A stretch of 64,000 bases of DNA from Prosthecobacter sp. GTDB taxonomy: Bacteria; Verrucomicrobiota; Verrucomicrobiia; Verrucomicrobiales; Verrucomicrobiaceae. The stretch's first letter is position 1. Each line of letters opens with the position of its first letter. A program made the translations under genes and the position numbers. Location of the stretch: positions 1 through 64,000 of the forward strand of contig JAFMIR010000013.1 in NCBI GenBank assembly GCA_017853885.1, read 5' to 3'. The notes below the pieces were generated by a model, which did no database searches, was not told the origin of the DNA, and saw nothing but the letters and a program-made list of their open reading frames with translations. Shown in pieces: positions 9,018 to 18,388 of the stretch.

Positions 9018-10463
9018 CTACTTCCGGCGGTTGAGCGTGTAATAAGCCATGCGGTGCCAGAGCGATGCCCCGTGTTTCGATTTCAGGTTGGGAAGTTCGA
9101 ATTCATGCACGTAGCCTTCGCGGAGATTGGCGATGGTCACGTCGAGGCTCTTGTCATCTTCGGAGAGCTTCACGTTGCTAATTTGCAGAGGTTTGGCATC
9201 AACCTCTTCGCCACCGTATTTGCTTTGGAAGGGGTACGTGTAGCTCTGTCCGGTGAGTTGGCCAAGGGAGGCCTTTTCCACCGGCAGGGTGAAGGTGAAG
9301 CGGAAACCGGTCTTGGTGAGTTCGAGCTTTTGCACATCAAACGGCGTCTTTTTCGACCAAACGATTTTTTGCAGACCGAAGGGGCGGTTGCCTTTGCTGT
9401 TCCAGCCACGGTTCGACTCACCAACCACCAGCGAGCCATCTGGAAGGAAAGCGAGCGCGAGCGCGGCACATTGCAGGCCTTCGATGAAGGGAAAACACGC
9501 GCCTTGATACTCACCGCCGACTTTTTCAAGGAAGACTCGGTTCACCCCACTGAGCACGAATTCGCCTACAAAGAGCTGCTTTGTGAAAGGTCCGAATTTA
9601 CCATCACTACGGTCGCAGGCGATTCCGGTGGCGCTCTGGCCCATTTTCACATACGGCAGCCAAACGGCGGGTGGGCAGTAGCCGGGCACGGTTTTGATTG
9701 CCTCGGCCACGGTGATGCCGTCGGGCTGCTTCGGCTGGATTTTCACCGATGAATCCAAGCGCATGGCATCAGGAATAGAGTCGGCATGACCAAAGTAGGC
9801 GCCTTTTTTCGCGTGGAAGATGGGCGTAGTCGGCATCCAGTTGCCCTGCTGGTCGGAGATGAAGATATCGCCTTCGAAATTCGTGCCGATGCCACATGGA
9901 CTACGGAAGCCGGCGCACCAAGGCTCCCATTTGCCATCCGGCGAAGTACGCACCATCCAGCCGCGCCAAAGCGCGTGCTTTTCACTCTCGCCCGCGCCTT
10001 TCCAGCCTTTGCCCATGCTGGCGTTGAGGCTGGTGAAGAGGTTGCCGCCTTGGTCGATGACGGGACCATAAGCGTATTCGTGGTAGTTGCCGCTCACTCC
10101 CCATCCGGTGGCGGCGGTGAGGTATTCATCGGCGGTGCCGTCGCCATCGGTATCGCGGATCTTCGTGACCTCCGAACGCTGCGTGGCGTAAAGCGCTCCA
10201 TCATGAAACACAAGACCGAGGATCTCATGCAGGCCGCTGGCGAAGCGCTGAAAACCTTTTTCTCCTTCCAGCCAGATCTCGCCTTTGCGCAAAGCGACGG
10301 CGAGCTTGCCGTTTGGCATGACTGCAAGGCCGCTGGATTCGAAATTCACGCCTGCGGGCAAGTCATAGGTCTTGATGCGATAGGGAACATCGGCGGGCAG
10401 CACAGTGCAAAGGCACTGAAAACTGAGAATGGAAAAAGGAAGGCTGAAAATGGCTTTCACCAT
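9018..10463 (-). CDS. PQQ/sorbosone-dehydrogenase-like beta-propeller protein, secreted
   Basis: 481 aa; signal peptide; RDTDGDGTADEYLT, HEYAYGPVIDQGGNLFTSLN, GFRSPCGIGTNFEGDIFISDQQGNW. Confidence 0.8.
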   Translation of the reverse strand: MVKAIFSLPFSILSFQCLCTVLPADVPYRIKTYDLPAGVNFESSGLAVMPNGKLAVALRKGEIWLEGEKGFQRFASGLHEILGLVFHDGALYATQRSEVTKIRDTDGDGTADEYLTAATGWGVSGNYHEYAYGPVIDQGGNLFTSLNASMGKGWKGAGESEKHALWRGWMVRTSPDGKWEPWCAGFRSPCGIGTNFEGDIFISDQQGNWMPTTPIFHAKKGAYFGHADSIPDAMRLDSSVKIQPKQPDGITVAEAIKTVPGYCPPAVWLPYVKMGQSATGIACDRSDGKFGPFTKQLFVGEFVLSGVNRVFLEKVGGEYQGACFPFIEGLQCAALALAFLPDGSLVVGESNRGWNSKGNRPFGLQKIVWSKKTPFDVQKLELTKTGFRFTFTLPVEKASLGQLTGQSYTYPFQSKYGGEEVDAKPLQISNVKLSEDDKSLDVTIANLREGYVHEFELPNLKSKHGASLWHRMAYYTLNRRK

Positions 10464-12532
10464 GACACGACCTCCTTCGTTTGTTTGCCGTTGGTTTTGA
10501 TCATGCGCTCAAAGTGGTCTCCAGCGGGTTTGAGCGTGTCTTCGATTTGCTGACCTTTTTCGCGGTAGAGGAAAGTGGGAATGCCGTCTTTGCCAACCCG
10601 ATAGCCTCCAAAGAGGCGTTCGCTACTGGTGGGTGGGAGTTGTTTCAACTCGGTGCCGAGCGGTTTGATCGGGGGCATGGCGCGATCCTGCCAGTTGCTC
10701 ATGGCATCGAGAAAGCGGCCTTTCCAGACCAGCGCCCAGCGACTCGTTTTAGCATCGAAAGCCGCATTAATACCGCCGGGAAAACCGACGCCGATGGCGT
10801 GCGTGCCAACGCCTTCGATGAAGCTGCGGAAGACAATCGGCCTGTCGGTGGGCTTGAGCTCAAAGTCCGCAGCGGAGGCAAGACCTTCCGGCAAAGGCTG
10901 TCCTTCGACCTCCCGCAGGTAGGTCCAGATGCTTTCGATGTCTTTGTCGGCCGTCTTGCGACCGACAAACATCGGCGGCATGACCGTGCCGGGTTGCGTG
11001 AGCTGCGGATTGAGCAACAGTTCTTTAAAATATTCGGGCTGAAGCCGGCCCACAGTGTGCGTGAGTCGAATGACGGGCGGGCCGAGTGATTTGCGATCCT
11101 TCAATCCGTGGCACGACACACAAGCGAGGCCCGTAGCACCGAGCAGTTTCCGGCCAAGCTCGGCACGATGATGTTTTTCGAGGCCGCTGATATCGATCTT
11201 TATGGGTTTGGCCGGTTTATCCGCCATGCTGAAGGCGCTGATAAGCATCTCTGTCTGCGCCTGACCGAAGTTCGGCATACGTGTATCCATATAAGGCCTC
11301 ACGCTGCCATTTTGACCCCAGAGGATTTTTTCAAACCAGCCACGCGTGAGCTTGCGGCCGACCTTGTCGAGGTTGGGTGGCAGATGCGCAAGTTCACCGA
11401 GCGATTCGGAGGTGGGATCGTTTACACCGAAATACTGGGCACGTGAATCTTCGGGGCCTCCCTTGCCATCGCGATCGTGGCAGGCATAGCAGTTCAGGCG
11501 TGACATCTGCCAGTCGATCTGCTGCTGCGCGCTGAGTTTAGGTGCGGGTTTCTGGATCTCCGACAGCGCGAGACGCAGTGCACGTTTTTGGAGTTCGTTC
11601 AAATCGAAGCGGGGGGTGCCGGTGGGTTGTTTTTCGGCGAGGCAGCCTGCATCGGTTTGAGTCAGATGGGTCAGGCTTGTCGCACTTTTCTGGCCAGTTT
11701 GGTGGCAGGCGATACAGTTCATGGAGGCGAAAAGCTGTTTACCCTTCTCGATGCCCTGTTTCGGGATCTTCAGTGCGGCGCGAGCATTGGCTTTTTCAGC
11801 GATGCGACCCATGTGGAGGTAGGCGGCCAGATCGGATGCTTCCTGCTCGCTGAGACGCATGTCTGGCATTCGACCGGCCGCTCGGACATGCAGTGGATTC
11901 CTCAAAAAGGCAGCCAGCGCGTTGAATTCATAGGCGTCGGCCAATGCTATGGGCACGGATGCATTTCCCGGTTTTTCGACTTCAGCATCGGCTGGCACCT
12001 TCGGGGGCCGCACATCAAGCGCAGGCTCGTGACAGGCCACGCAGCCGACTTTGTGATACAGCTCCTTGCCGCGTTCGGCATCGCCCGCGGGCATTTTCGG
12101 CGTTTCGGCCTTCAATGATGCCAGATACTCCACCAGCGCTTCGACCTTCTCGTCATCGCCTTCTTCACCGGCGAAGAGTCCCGGCATCTGGGTGCCTTTC
12201 TTGCGATGCTGCGGGCTGCGAATCATGAGCCATAAAGTGTCTTCATCCAGCCTTGAGCCCACAGCGCTCAAATCGGGAGCAGGTTTCGGCATGAGCCGCT
12301 CCTGCCAAGCTTTTGGCGCTGAATGGCAGGCCATGCAATTCAGCTCCGCCAGCAAAAGCAGTCCACCAGTGACAAGATGCTCATCTGGATCCTCAGGCAG
12401 GTTGAACTGGTCGAAGTTAAACACGTAAGCGTGATCGATCGGTTCCGCCTGGAGCGGGTGCGCGTGCGAAACCGAGTGGATCGACCCGATCCCCCCGAAG
12501 AATGCCATCATGATCTGGAATGAGCAGCGCAT
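10457..12532 (-). CDS. Multiheme c-type cytochrome (five CxxCH motifs), secreted
   Basis: 691 aa with CMACH, CVACH, CIACH, CYACH and CVSCH. Overlaps the downstream beta-propeller gene by 7 bp. Confidence 0.88.
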   Translation of the reverse strand: MRCSFQIMMAFFGGIGSIHSVSHAHPLQAEPIDHAYVFNFDQFNLPEDPDEHLVTGGLLLLAELNCMACHSAPKAWQERLMPKPAPDLSAVGSRLDEDTLWLMIRSPQHRKKGTQMPGLFAGEEGDDEKVEALVEYLASLKAETPKMPAGDAERGKELYHKVGCVACHEPALDVRPPKVPADAEVEKPGNASVPIALADAYEFNALAAFLRNPLHVRAAGRMPDMRLSEQEASDLAAYLHMGRIAEKANARAALKIPKQGIEKGKQLFASMNCIACHQTGQKSATSLTHLTQTDAGCLAEKQPTGTPRFDLNELQKRALRLALSEIQKPAPKLSAQQQIDWQMSRLNCYACHDRDGKGGPEDSRAQYFGVNDPTSESLGELAHLPPNLDKVGRKLTRGWFEKILWGQNGSVRPYMDTRMPNFGQAQTEMLISAFSMADKPAKPIKIDISGLEKHHRAELGRKLLGATGLACVSCHGLKDRKSLGPPVIRLTHTVGRLQPEYFKELLLNPQLTQPGTVMPPMFVGRKTADKDIESIWTYLREVEGQPLPEGLASAADFELKPTDRPIVFRSFIEGVGTHAIGVGFPGGINAAFDAKTSRWALVWKGRFLDAMSNWQDRAMPPIKPLGTELKQLPPTSSERLFGGYRVGKDGIPTFLYREKGQQIEDTLKPAGDHFERMIKTNGKQTKEVVSW

Positions 12533-12538
12533 GCTGGT

Positions 12539-13114
12539 TCAAATGCCCATTTTTGTTCGCTCAGCATCCAAGGCAGCAATCCAAGGACCGACGAAATGGC
12601 CGCTGTCATGATACGTGCGTCCAGAATACATGTGCTGGTCGATCACGCACGGTTCGTTGACGTAGATGCCGCCGCAGATTTCGAGGTCGAACTTGCACTT
12701 CGCGACGGTGGCCATGCGCAGGCCTTTGACGATGTCAGCTCGGGCGGGGATCTCCACGCCATGGCAGACACTGGCACAGGGCTTCTTTTGATCCCAGAAC
12801 CACTTCGTGATGCGCAGGAGATCGGCGTCCTCGCGGATGTATTCTGGCGCGCGACCGCCGCTGAAGAAGATACCCACGTACTCTTCGGGCTTGATGTCTT
12901 TGAACGCGATGTCTGCATCAATGCTGTAACCTTCCCACTCCTTCGTGATGGTCCAGCCTGGCTTTACCTCATGCAACACCATCTGGTACTTCCGTTTTTC
13001 CGGCGCGGCGACAATGGGCTTGTAGCCTCCCTCAATGAGGCGGTAGTAGGGGTAGAGCGTGTCAACAGTCTCGGTGGCGTCACCGACGATGAGGAGGACT
13101 TTGGCTTCGGGCAT
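12539..13114 (-). CDS. DJ-1/PfpI family protein
   Basis: MPEAKVLLIVGDATETVDTLYPYYRLIEGG; IFFSGGRAPEYIRED; SVCHGVEIPARADIVKG. Start trimmed. Confidence 0.9.
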   Translation of the reverse strand: MPEAKVLLIVGDATETVDTLYPYYRLIEGGYKPIVAAPEKRKYQMVLHEVKPGWTITKEWEGYSIDADIAFKDIKPEEYVGIFFSGGRAPEYIREDADLLRITKWFWDQKKPCASVCHGVEIPARADIVKGLRMATVAKCKFDLEICGGIYVNEPCVIDQHMYSGRTYHDSGHFVGPWIAALDAERTKMGI

Positions 13115-13214
13115 GGTGAGTAGAGTGGTGGAGTTTGGGAGTATCAAGGGGATTACGAGTGCGATGAGGCAGCTTCATTCAGACTTTGCGCTGTGCTTTG
13201 CAGCTAATGCGGCA

Positions 13215-14108
13215 TCAGGCAGCCACTCGCAGCCGGAATGGAGCGGCTCGAAACTCCACGGACGGACCGAGGCCCGTGATTAGCTCGCCGTCGAGCTCAA
13301 CGGGCAGGTCGCAGCCGTCATGGGACGAGACGGTGAAGGCAGCGGCCTGCATGCAGTCGAGGTATTCGCTCTGCGAGTAGCCTTCGTCCAAGAGGCGGCG
13401 GAAGAGTTGAAGAAACTCCATGCCTCCAAGGCCGCGAAAGATGATGAGGTCGAGCTTTCCATCAGCGTTTGAGGCATCTCGAAAAAGCGGGAAGGCTCCC
13501 CCGTAATGACGACCGTTGCCGATGAGCACCACGGTGCCGAGCAGCGGAGGTTTGCCCGGAATCTGAACGCTGAGCAATGGCGGTGGGCGCATAAGCACAT
13601 TCACTGCGCTCATCACGTAGCTCAGCGGTCCGAATTTCTTCTTTTGCTCCCACGAAGTCTCCTGAACAATCTGCGCATCGAGTCCCACGCCACCGAGTTG
13701 GATGAAAAAGTGCTCATTAGCCTGCCAGAGGTCGATTTCCTTGCACGAATTATTGGATATCCGCTCCCAGCAGTCTTTCAAATGGCGTCCGGCGAGTCGG
13801 AGTTCGATCGAGAACACGTTCATCGTGCCAAGCGGCAGCACGCCCAGCGCGGTGTGCGCTGCGCCAACAGGTCGCCGTGAATTGGAGCGGCAGAGTCCCT
13901 GCAAAACTTCGTTCATCGTGCCATCACCCCCCGCGGCCACGATGAGTTCATGGCCCTCGTCGGCGAGTGCCTCCGCGATTGTCGCGGCATCTCCGGGGCA
14001 GGTCGTCAAATGAAGCTCCGGCTCAGGTGAGAGTGCGCGCAGCGCATTCTCCAATGCGGCTGCCCTAGTGCTGCGAGCAGCGGGATTTAAAATGATCGGA
14101 ATCGACAT
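13215..14108 (-). CDS. Diacylglycerol/sphingosine kinase-family lipid kinase
   Basis: 297 aa; NPAARSTRAAALENA, AAGGDGTMNEVLQGL, LGVLPLGTMNVFSIEL. Confidence 0.92.
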   Translation of the reverse strand: MSIPIILNPAARSTRAAALENALRALSPEPELHLTTCPGDAATIAEALADEGHELIVAAGGDGTMNEVLQGLCRSNSRRPVGAAHTALGVLPLGTMNVFSIELRLAGRHLKDCWERISNNSCKEIDLWQANEHFFIQLGGVGLDAQIVQETSWEQKKKFGPLSYVMSAVNVLMRPPPLLSVQIPGKPPLLGTVVLIGNGRHYGGAFPLFRDASNADGKLDLIIFRGLGGMEFLQLFRRLLDEGYSQSEYLDCMQAAAFTVSSHDGCDLPVELDGELITGLGPSVEFRAAPFRLRVAA

Positions 14109-14159
14109 TCAGCACACAGAATGGCGGCCGCAGCGCAGCCTTCCAGCAACAATTCGTTC

Positions 14160-14648
14160 TCAAGGAAGCGCCCCAGGTTCACCACGCAAGAGCTGGGAGC
14201 CGTTGAAGCGTTCATTCGGTCGAAACAGGTAGCCGGGTTTATCGCTCACGAGCTTGTGGCTGCGCAGGACGAACTCTGGCAACACCATGTTGCTATTCGG
14301 ATCGAACACCTTGCGGCCGCTGAACTCACCTGTGACATGATATTCGTAGTTGTGATTGAACCCGTAGGCCGGCCCGCTGTCGGGCTGCTCAGGCAACCGG
14401 TCCGGTATTTTGCAGAAGCGCTCATTGATGATGACCAGACGGGACCTGTCCCATGACTCCCCGGGGCGGCGCAGATAACCCCAGAAATGCGTGTGATCGA
14501 TGTGGAAACGTCTTGCCACGTAGTAATCACCACGTGGCTCGGCGGCGATCGCTGCCCGGCGCTGCGCCTCCAGCTCAGCATGACGCGCGGAAGAAGCGCA
14601 GCCGCTGAGCAAGCAGGCGGCAAGGAGCAAAAAATATCGAGGAGGCAT
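14160..14648 (-). CDS. Predicted lipoprotein of unknown function
   Basis: MPPRYFLLLAACLLSGCASSARH lipobox; start trimmed. Confidence 0.75.
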   Translation of the reverse strand: MPPRYFLLLAACLLSGCASSARHAELEAQRRAAIAAEPRGDYYVARRFHIDHTHFWGYLRRPGESWDRSRLVIINERFCKIPDRLPEQPDSGPAYGFNHNYEYHVTGEFSGRKVFDPNSNMVLPEFVLRSHKLVSDKPGYLFRPNERFNGSQLLRGEPGALP

Positions 14649-14700
14649 GCGAGCTAACATTGAACATCGAAGAGTGAACATTCAACATGGAACCTGCCAC

Positions 14701-15414
14701 ATGAAACTGGACCGCCTGATCGCGAAACACCGTCAGATGGGTCGCACGGCCGCGCTGCGAGCCATCGCGACCAGTCGGGTAAGGGTCAACAATGTCGTGA
14801 CGACTGATGGTCATGCGGAGGTGGATCGTTTCTGCGCCGTGATGCTGGATGAGGAGCCCGTGCAGAGCGCTGAGCGCGGGCTTTACCTCATCATGCACAA
14901 GCCCGTCGGCTGGCTGAGTGCCACGAAGGATGCACAGCATCCCACCGTGCTCGATTGGATCGACGATCCGGATAAACACACGCTGCATCTCGCCGGTCGG
15001 CTGGACCGAAACACCTCCGGCCTGCTCATCCTGACGAATGACGGCGCCTGGTCCAAGCGGCTCATGGCGTCTGATTTCAAGGTGCCGAAGGTTTACCACG
15101 TTGAAACCGATGTGCCCGTGCCTCCTGAGGCTGTCGAGGCTTTCCAACGCGGCTTCTACTTTCACACGGAAGACATCACAACCTTGCCCGCCAAGCTCGA
15201 CATCCTAGGCGGGTGTCTGGCCCGGGTCACGCTGCATGAAGGGCGTTATCATCAAGTGAAGCGCATGTTTCACCGCGTCGGCTGCCGTGTGATCGTGCTG
15301 CATCGTGAGAGCGTGGGGGCGCTGTGCCTGCCGGAGGATTTGAAGCCAGGCGAATGGCGATCTATGTCCGAAGCAGAGCGTCAGTCAGCGCTTGCTTCAT
15401 CGGCTGCAGCTTGA
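14701..15414 (+). CDS. RsuA/RluB-family rRNA pseudouridine synthase
   Basis: S4 domain MKLDRLIAKHRQMGRTAALRAIATSRVRVN; LAGRLDRNTSGLLILTNDG catalytic motif; VGCRVIVLHRESVGAL. Confidence 0.93.
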   Translation: MKLDRLIAKHRQMGRTAALRAIATSRVRVNNVVTTDGHAEVDRFCAVMLDEEPVQSAERGLYLIMHKPVGWLSATKDAQHPTVLDWIDDPDKHTLHLAGRLDRNTSGLLILTNDGAWSKRLMASDFKVPKVYHVETDVPVPPEAVEAFQRGFYFHTEDITTLPAKLDILGGCLARVTLHEGRYHQVKRMFHRVGCRVIVLHRESVGALCLPEDLKPGEWRSMSEAERQSALASSAAA

Positions 15415-16760
15415 GCAAGCTTCCGGAAATGAAGCTGCATCACACGCCGCTGATCGGCCTTGGTGGTGGTGACTTCGTAATCTTCGATGGTGACTTTTTC
15501 GCCGGGTTTAGGCAGGTGGCCGAGCAAATGAGTGACGTAGCCGCCGATGGTGGTGACCTCGTCGCTATCCAAGTCAATGCCGGCGTGCTTGGCGAGCTCG
15601 TAGAGATTAAAGGTCCCTTCGACGGTGAATTCGGATTCGTTGATGCGGCGGAACTCGCTGATCTCGTGGTCGAACTCGTCCTGGATATCGCCGACAATCT
15701 CTTCGAGCACGTTGTCGAGCGTGACAACGCCGACAGCGCCGCCGAATTCATCGACGGCGAGCACGAAGTGGACGTGCTTGTCGAGACAGAAGCGCAGGAG
15801 CTTGTCGATCGGCATCAACTCAGGAACCATGTGCAGCTCGCGCTTGATTTTACGTAGGTCAGGCTGCGGTTTGCCGACGAGGGCGAGCAGGTCTTTGATA
15901 TGAATGATGCCGATGGCTTGGTCGAGGTGGCCTTCCACGAGAGGGTAACGTGTGTGCTTGCTGTCGATGGCGACTTTGAGGTTCGCCTCGAAGCTGTCAT
16001 CGGCATCGAGGGAGACGACCGTGTTGCGCGGCGTCATGACATCGCGAGCGCAGCGGTCATTGAGGGCGAGCGCATTGAGCAGGATGTCTTTTTCGGTCTC
16101 GGTGACCTCCTTGGACTTCTGGCTCTCGGCCACGATGTGCCGCAGCTCTTCTTCTGAGTGGGCGATCTCGTGCTCGGAGACGCTGGTGATGCCAAAGAGT
16201 CGCAGGACGAGGTTCGTGCTGTTGCTGAGCAGCCAGATGGCTGGGCGCGTGCAGACGTAAAAGAGGTGCAGCGGCCGGGCCACCCAGAGCGTGGCGGTGA
16301 GTGATTTGCGGATGGCGAGCACCTTCGGCGCCTGCTCACCAAATACGACGTGCATGTAGGTGACGAGAGCATACGCCACGAGGATGGAGGTAAGTCTAAC
16401 GGCTGCTTCGCTGTTCACGCCGAGCTTGAACAGGAGCGGCTGCAGCACGTTGGAGACATATGGCTCTCCGAAAATACCGAGCGCGATGGAGGTGAGAGTG
16501 ATGCCCAACTGGCCGGCGGAGAGGTAGGCGTCCAGATTGCGCGTGACCTGGCGTGCGAATCTCGCGCCGCGCACGCCGTCCTCAATGGCGGCCTGCATTT
16601 GGCTGTCACGCACTTTGACGATGGCAAACTCTGCGGCGACGAAGAAGGCGTTCAGCAGCACGATGGCTAAGATGATCGCTACCCGCCAGAAGTGGTAGGA
16701 GGCATCCGGCTGCCAGTCGTGGGCCAACTCGGCGGCGGCATTGGCGAGGAGAGGTGTCAT
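15381..16760 (-). CDS. HlyC/CorC-type membrane protein (DUF21/CNNM, CBS pair, CorC_HlyC domain)
   Basis: 459 aa; LNAFFVAAEFAIVKVRDSQM; DVMTPRNTVVSLDAD; VVTLDNVLEEIVGDIQDEFD. Confidence 0.93.
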   Translation of the reverse strand: MTPLLANAAAELAHDWQPDASYHFWRVAIILAIVLLNAFFVAAEFAIVKVRDSQMQAAIEDGVRGARFARQVTRNLDAYLSAGQLGITLTSIALGIFGEPYVSNVLQPLLFKLGVNSEAAVRLTSILVAYALVTYMHVVFGEQAPKVLAIRKSLTATLWVARPLHLFYVCTRPAIWLLSNSTNLVLRLFGITSVSEHEIAHSEEELRHIVAESQKSKEVTETEKDILLNALALNDRCARDVMTPRNTVVSLDADDSFEANLKVAIDSKHTRYPLVEGHLDQAIGIIHIKDLLALVGKPQPDLRKIKRELHMVPELMPIDKLLRFCLDKHVHFVLAVDEFGGAVGVVTLDNVLEEIVGDIQDEFDHEISEFRRINESEFTVEGTFNLYELAKHAGIDLDSDEVTTIGGYVTHLLGHLPKPGEKVTIEDYEVTTTKADQRRVMQLHFRKLAQAAADEASAD

Positions 16761-17012
16761 TCAGAGCTTCTCGTAGCTGCCATCGCAGCGTTTCTCCAAG
16801 ATGGTGAATCCGGCCTTTTTGGCATCGGAAACGGAGAGCGGCTTGGTGTATTTGGGTGTGTTGAAGCCCGCCACAAGCTTCTTCACCGGTTTTTTGCAAA
16901 GAGGGCAGACCTCCAAAGGAGCGCGATCCATGGGACGGCGCAGGTCAAAACCCCTCCGGCAGGACGGGCAGCCTTTTTCGGGATCTTCCGCGATGTAGGA
17001 ATAAGTGGGCAT
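16761..17012 (-). CDS. FmdB-type zinc-ribbon protein
   Basis: MPTYSYIAEDPEKGCPSCRRGF...CPLCKKPVKKL; start trimmed. Confidence 0.75.
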   Translation of the reverse strand: MPTYSYIAEDPEKGCPSCRRGFDLRRPMDRAPLEVCPLCKKPVKKLVAGFNTPKYTKPLSVSDAKKAGFTILEKRCDGSYEKL

Positions 17013-17061
17013 TGCTAAGCAGGGGCATGGATAGTACGAGGATAAGTCATGCCTCTGCATG

Positions 17062-17092
17062 AAAACGGCCCGGTTTTAGACCGGGCCGAACT
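17062..17092 (-). terminator. Rho-independent terminator of rpsN
   Basis: Minus strand: CGGCCCGGTC-TAAAA-CCGGGCCG followed by TTTTC. Confidence 0.8.
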
Positions 17093-17120
17093 TTGGAAAA
17101 CCAAAATCAAGACGTGCGGC

Positions 17121-17390
17121 TTACCAACTGGACTTGGTCACACCGGGGATCATTCCCTGGCAAGCCATTTCACGGAAGGTGAGGCGAGACATCTGAAAAC
17201 GACGGATGTAGGCGCGACGACGACCTGAGACGCGGCAACGATTCGTGAGGCGGGTCGGGCTGGCGTCACGGGGAAGCAGGGACAGACCAATGTAATCTCC
17301 GGCGGCCTTCAGTTCGGCACGGAGCTTCGCATATTTGGAGACGGTTTTTTGTTTGCGCTTTTCGCGCTCAAGCCAGCAGGTTTTTGCCAT
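17121..17390 (-). CDS. rpsN: 30S ribosomal protein S14 (zinc-independent type)
   Basis: 89 aa; [43 protein letters not shown]. Confidence 0.98.
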   Translation of the reverse strand: MAKTCWLEREKRKQKTVSKYAKLRAELKAAGDYIGLSLLPRDASPTRLTNRCRVSGRRRAYIRRFQMSRLTFREMACQGMIPGVTKSSW

Positions 17391-17479
17391 AGGGGCGAGG
17401 AGTCTGCCCCAGAGAGCTTTTTTAGCAAGGGGAAATTTTCACTGGCACCCGGCCCCCAGCACGCTATCTGCCCGCCGCT

Positions 17480-17557
17480 ATGTTTACCGGAATGGTTCTC
17501 GCTTTCTCGCTGTTGTTCCTCGGAGTGGTCGTTTTCACCTACTTGGTGAAGGGTTAA
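17480..17557 (+). CDS. Candidate 25-aa single-transmembrane small protein
   Basis: ATG...TAA encodes MFTGMVLAFSLLFLGVVVFTYLVKG; below the cutoff of the supplied ORF track; in the rpsN-thiG intergenic gap. Confidence 0.5.
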   Translation: MFTGMVLAFSLLFLGVVVFTYLVKG

Positions 17558-17576
17558 ACTCACGCTCCGGCCATTT

Positions 17577-18380
17577 TCATTGGTAAAGAAACGTCGTCAG
17601 CGGACTCGTGGCTGAAGCCATTTCCGCTGACTCGCCGAGACCGACTTCGAACGCGGCGCGACCCGCCTCGGCAGCTGCCTTGAAAGCTTGTGCCATGCGC
17701 ACGGGGTCGGAGGCCACGGCAATGGCCGTGTTCACCAACACGGCATCCGCACCCATCTCAAAGGCCTCCGCCGCATGGCTGGGAGCACCGATGCCCGCGT
17801 CCACAACAACCGGGACGGTAGCCTGAGCGATGATGATCTCAATCTGCCGGCGCGTGGTGATCCCTTGGTGGGAGCCGATGGGCGAACCGAGCGGCATGAC
17901 TGTCACGGTGCCGACATCTTGAAGCCGCCGGGCCAAAACGGGGTCGGCATTGATATAGGGCAACACCTTGAAACCTTCTTTGACGAGGATTTCAGCCGCC
18001 TTGAGTGTTTCGATCGGGTCGGGCAGCAAGTACCGGGGGTCGGGGTGGATTTCGAGCTTCACCCAGTCCGGCAAGCCAGCGGCCACAGCCAATCGCGCTA
18101 GACGAACCGCTTCATCGGCGTTCATCGCGCCGCTGGTGTTGGGCAGCAACAGGACATTATTCGGGATAAAGTCGAGGATGTTGGCGAAAGGATCGCCTTT
18201 GCCGCTGAGGTCCGCACGGCGCAGCGCCACAGTCACGATTTCCGTTTCCGAAGCGACGATCGCGTCCCGCATGAGCTCGCTGCTGGCAAATTTTCCTGTT
18301 CCCAGCATGAGACGGGAACGAAATGTACGGTCGAGGATGGTGAGGGGCTGGTTTTGCACGGGCGGGCAGTGATGGGTCAA
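17577..18380 (-). CDS. thiG: Thiazole synthase ThiG
   Basis: 267 aa; [61 protein letters not shown]. Confidence 0.97.
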   Translation of the reverse strand: MTHHCPPVQNQPLTILDRTFRSRLMLGTGKFASSELMRDAIVASETEIVTVALRRADLSGKGDPFANILDFIPNNVLLLPNTSGAMNADEAVRLARLAVAAGLPDWVKLEIHPDPRYLLPDPIETLKAAEILVKEGFKVLPYINADPVLARRLQDVGTVTVMPLGSPIGSHQGITTRRQIEIIIAQATVPVVVDAGIGAPSHAAEAFEMGADAVLVNTAIAVASDPVRMAQAFKAAAEAGRAAFEVGLGESAEMASATSPLTTFLYQ

Positions 18381-18388
18381 ATCCTACC

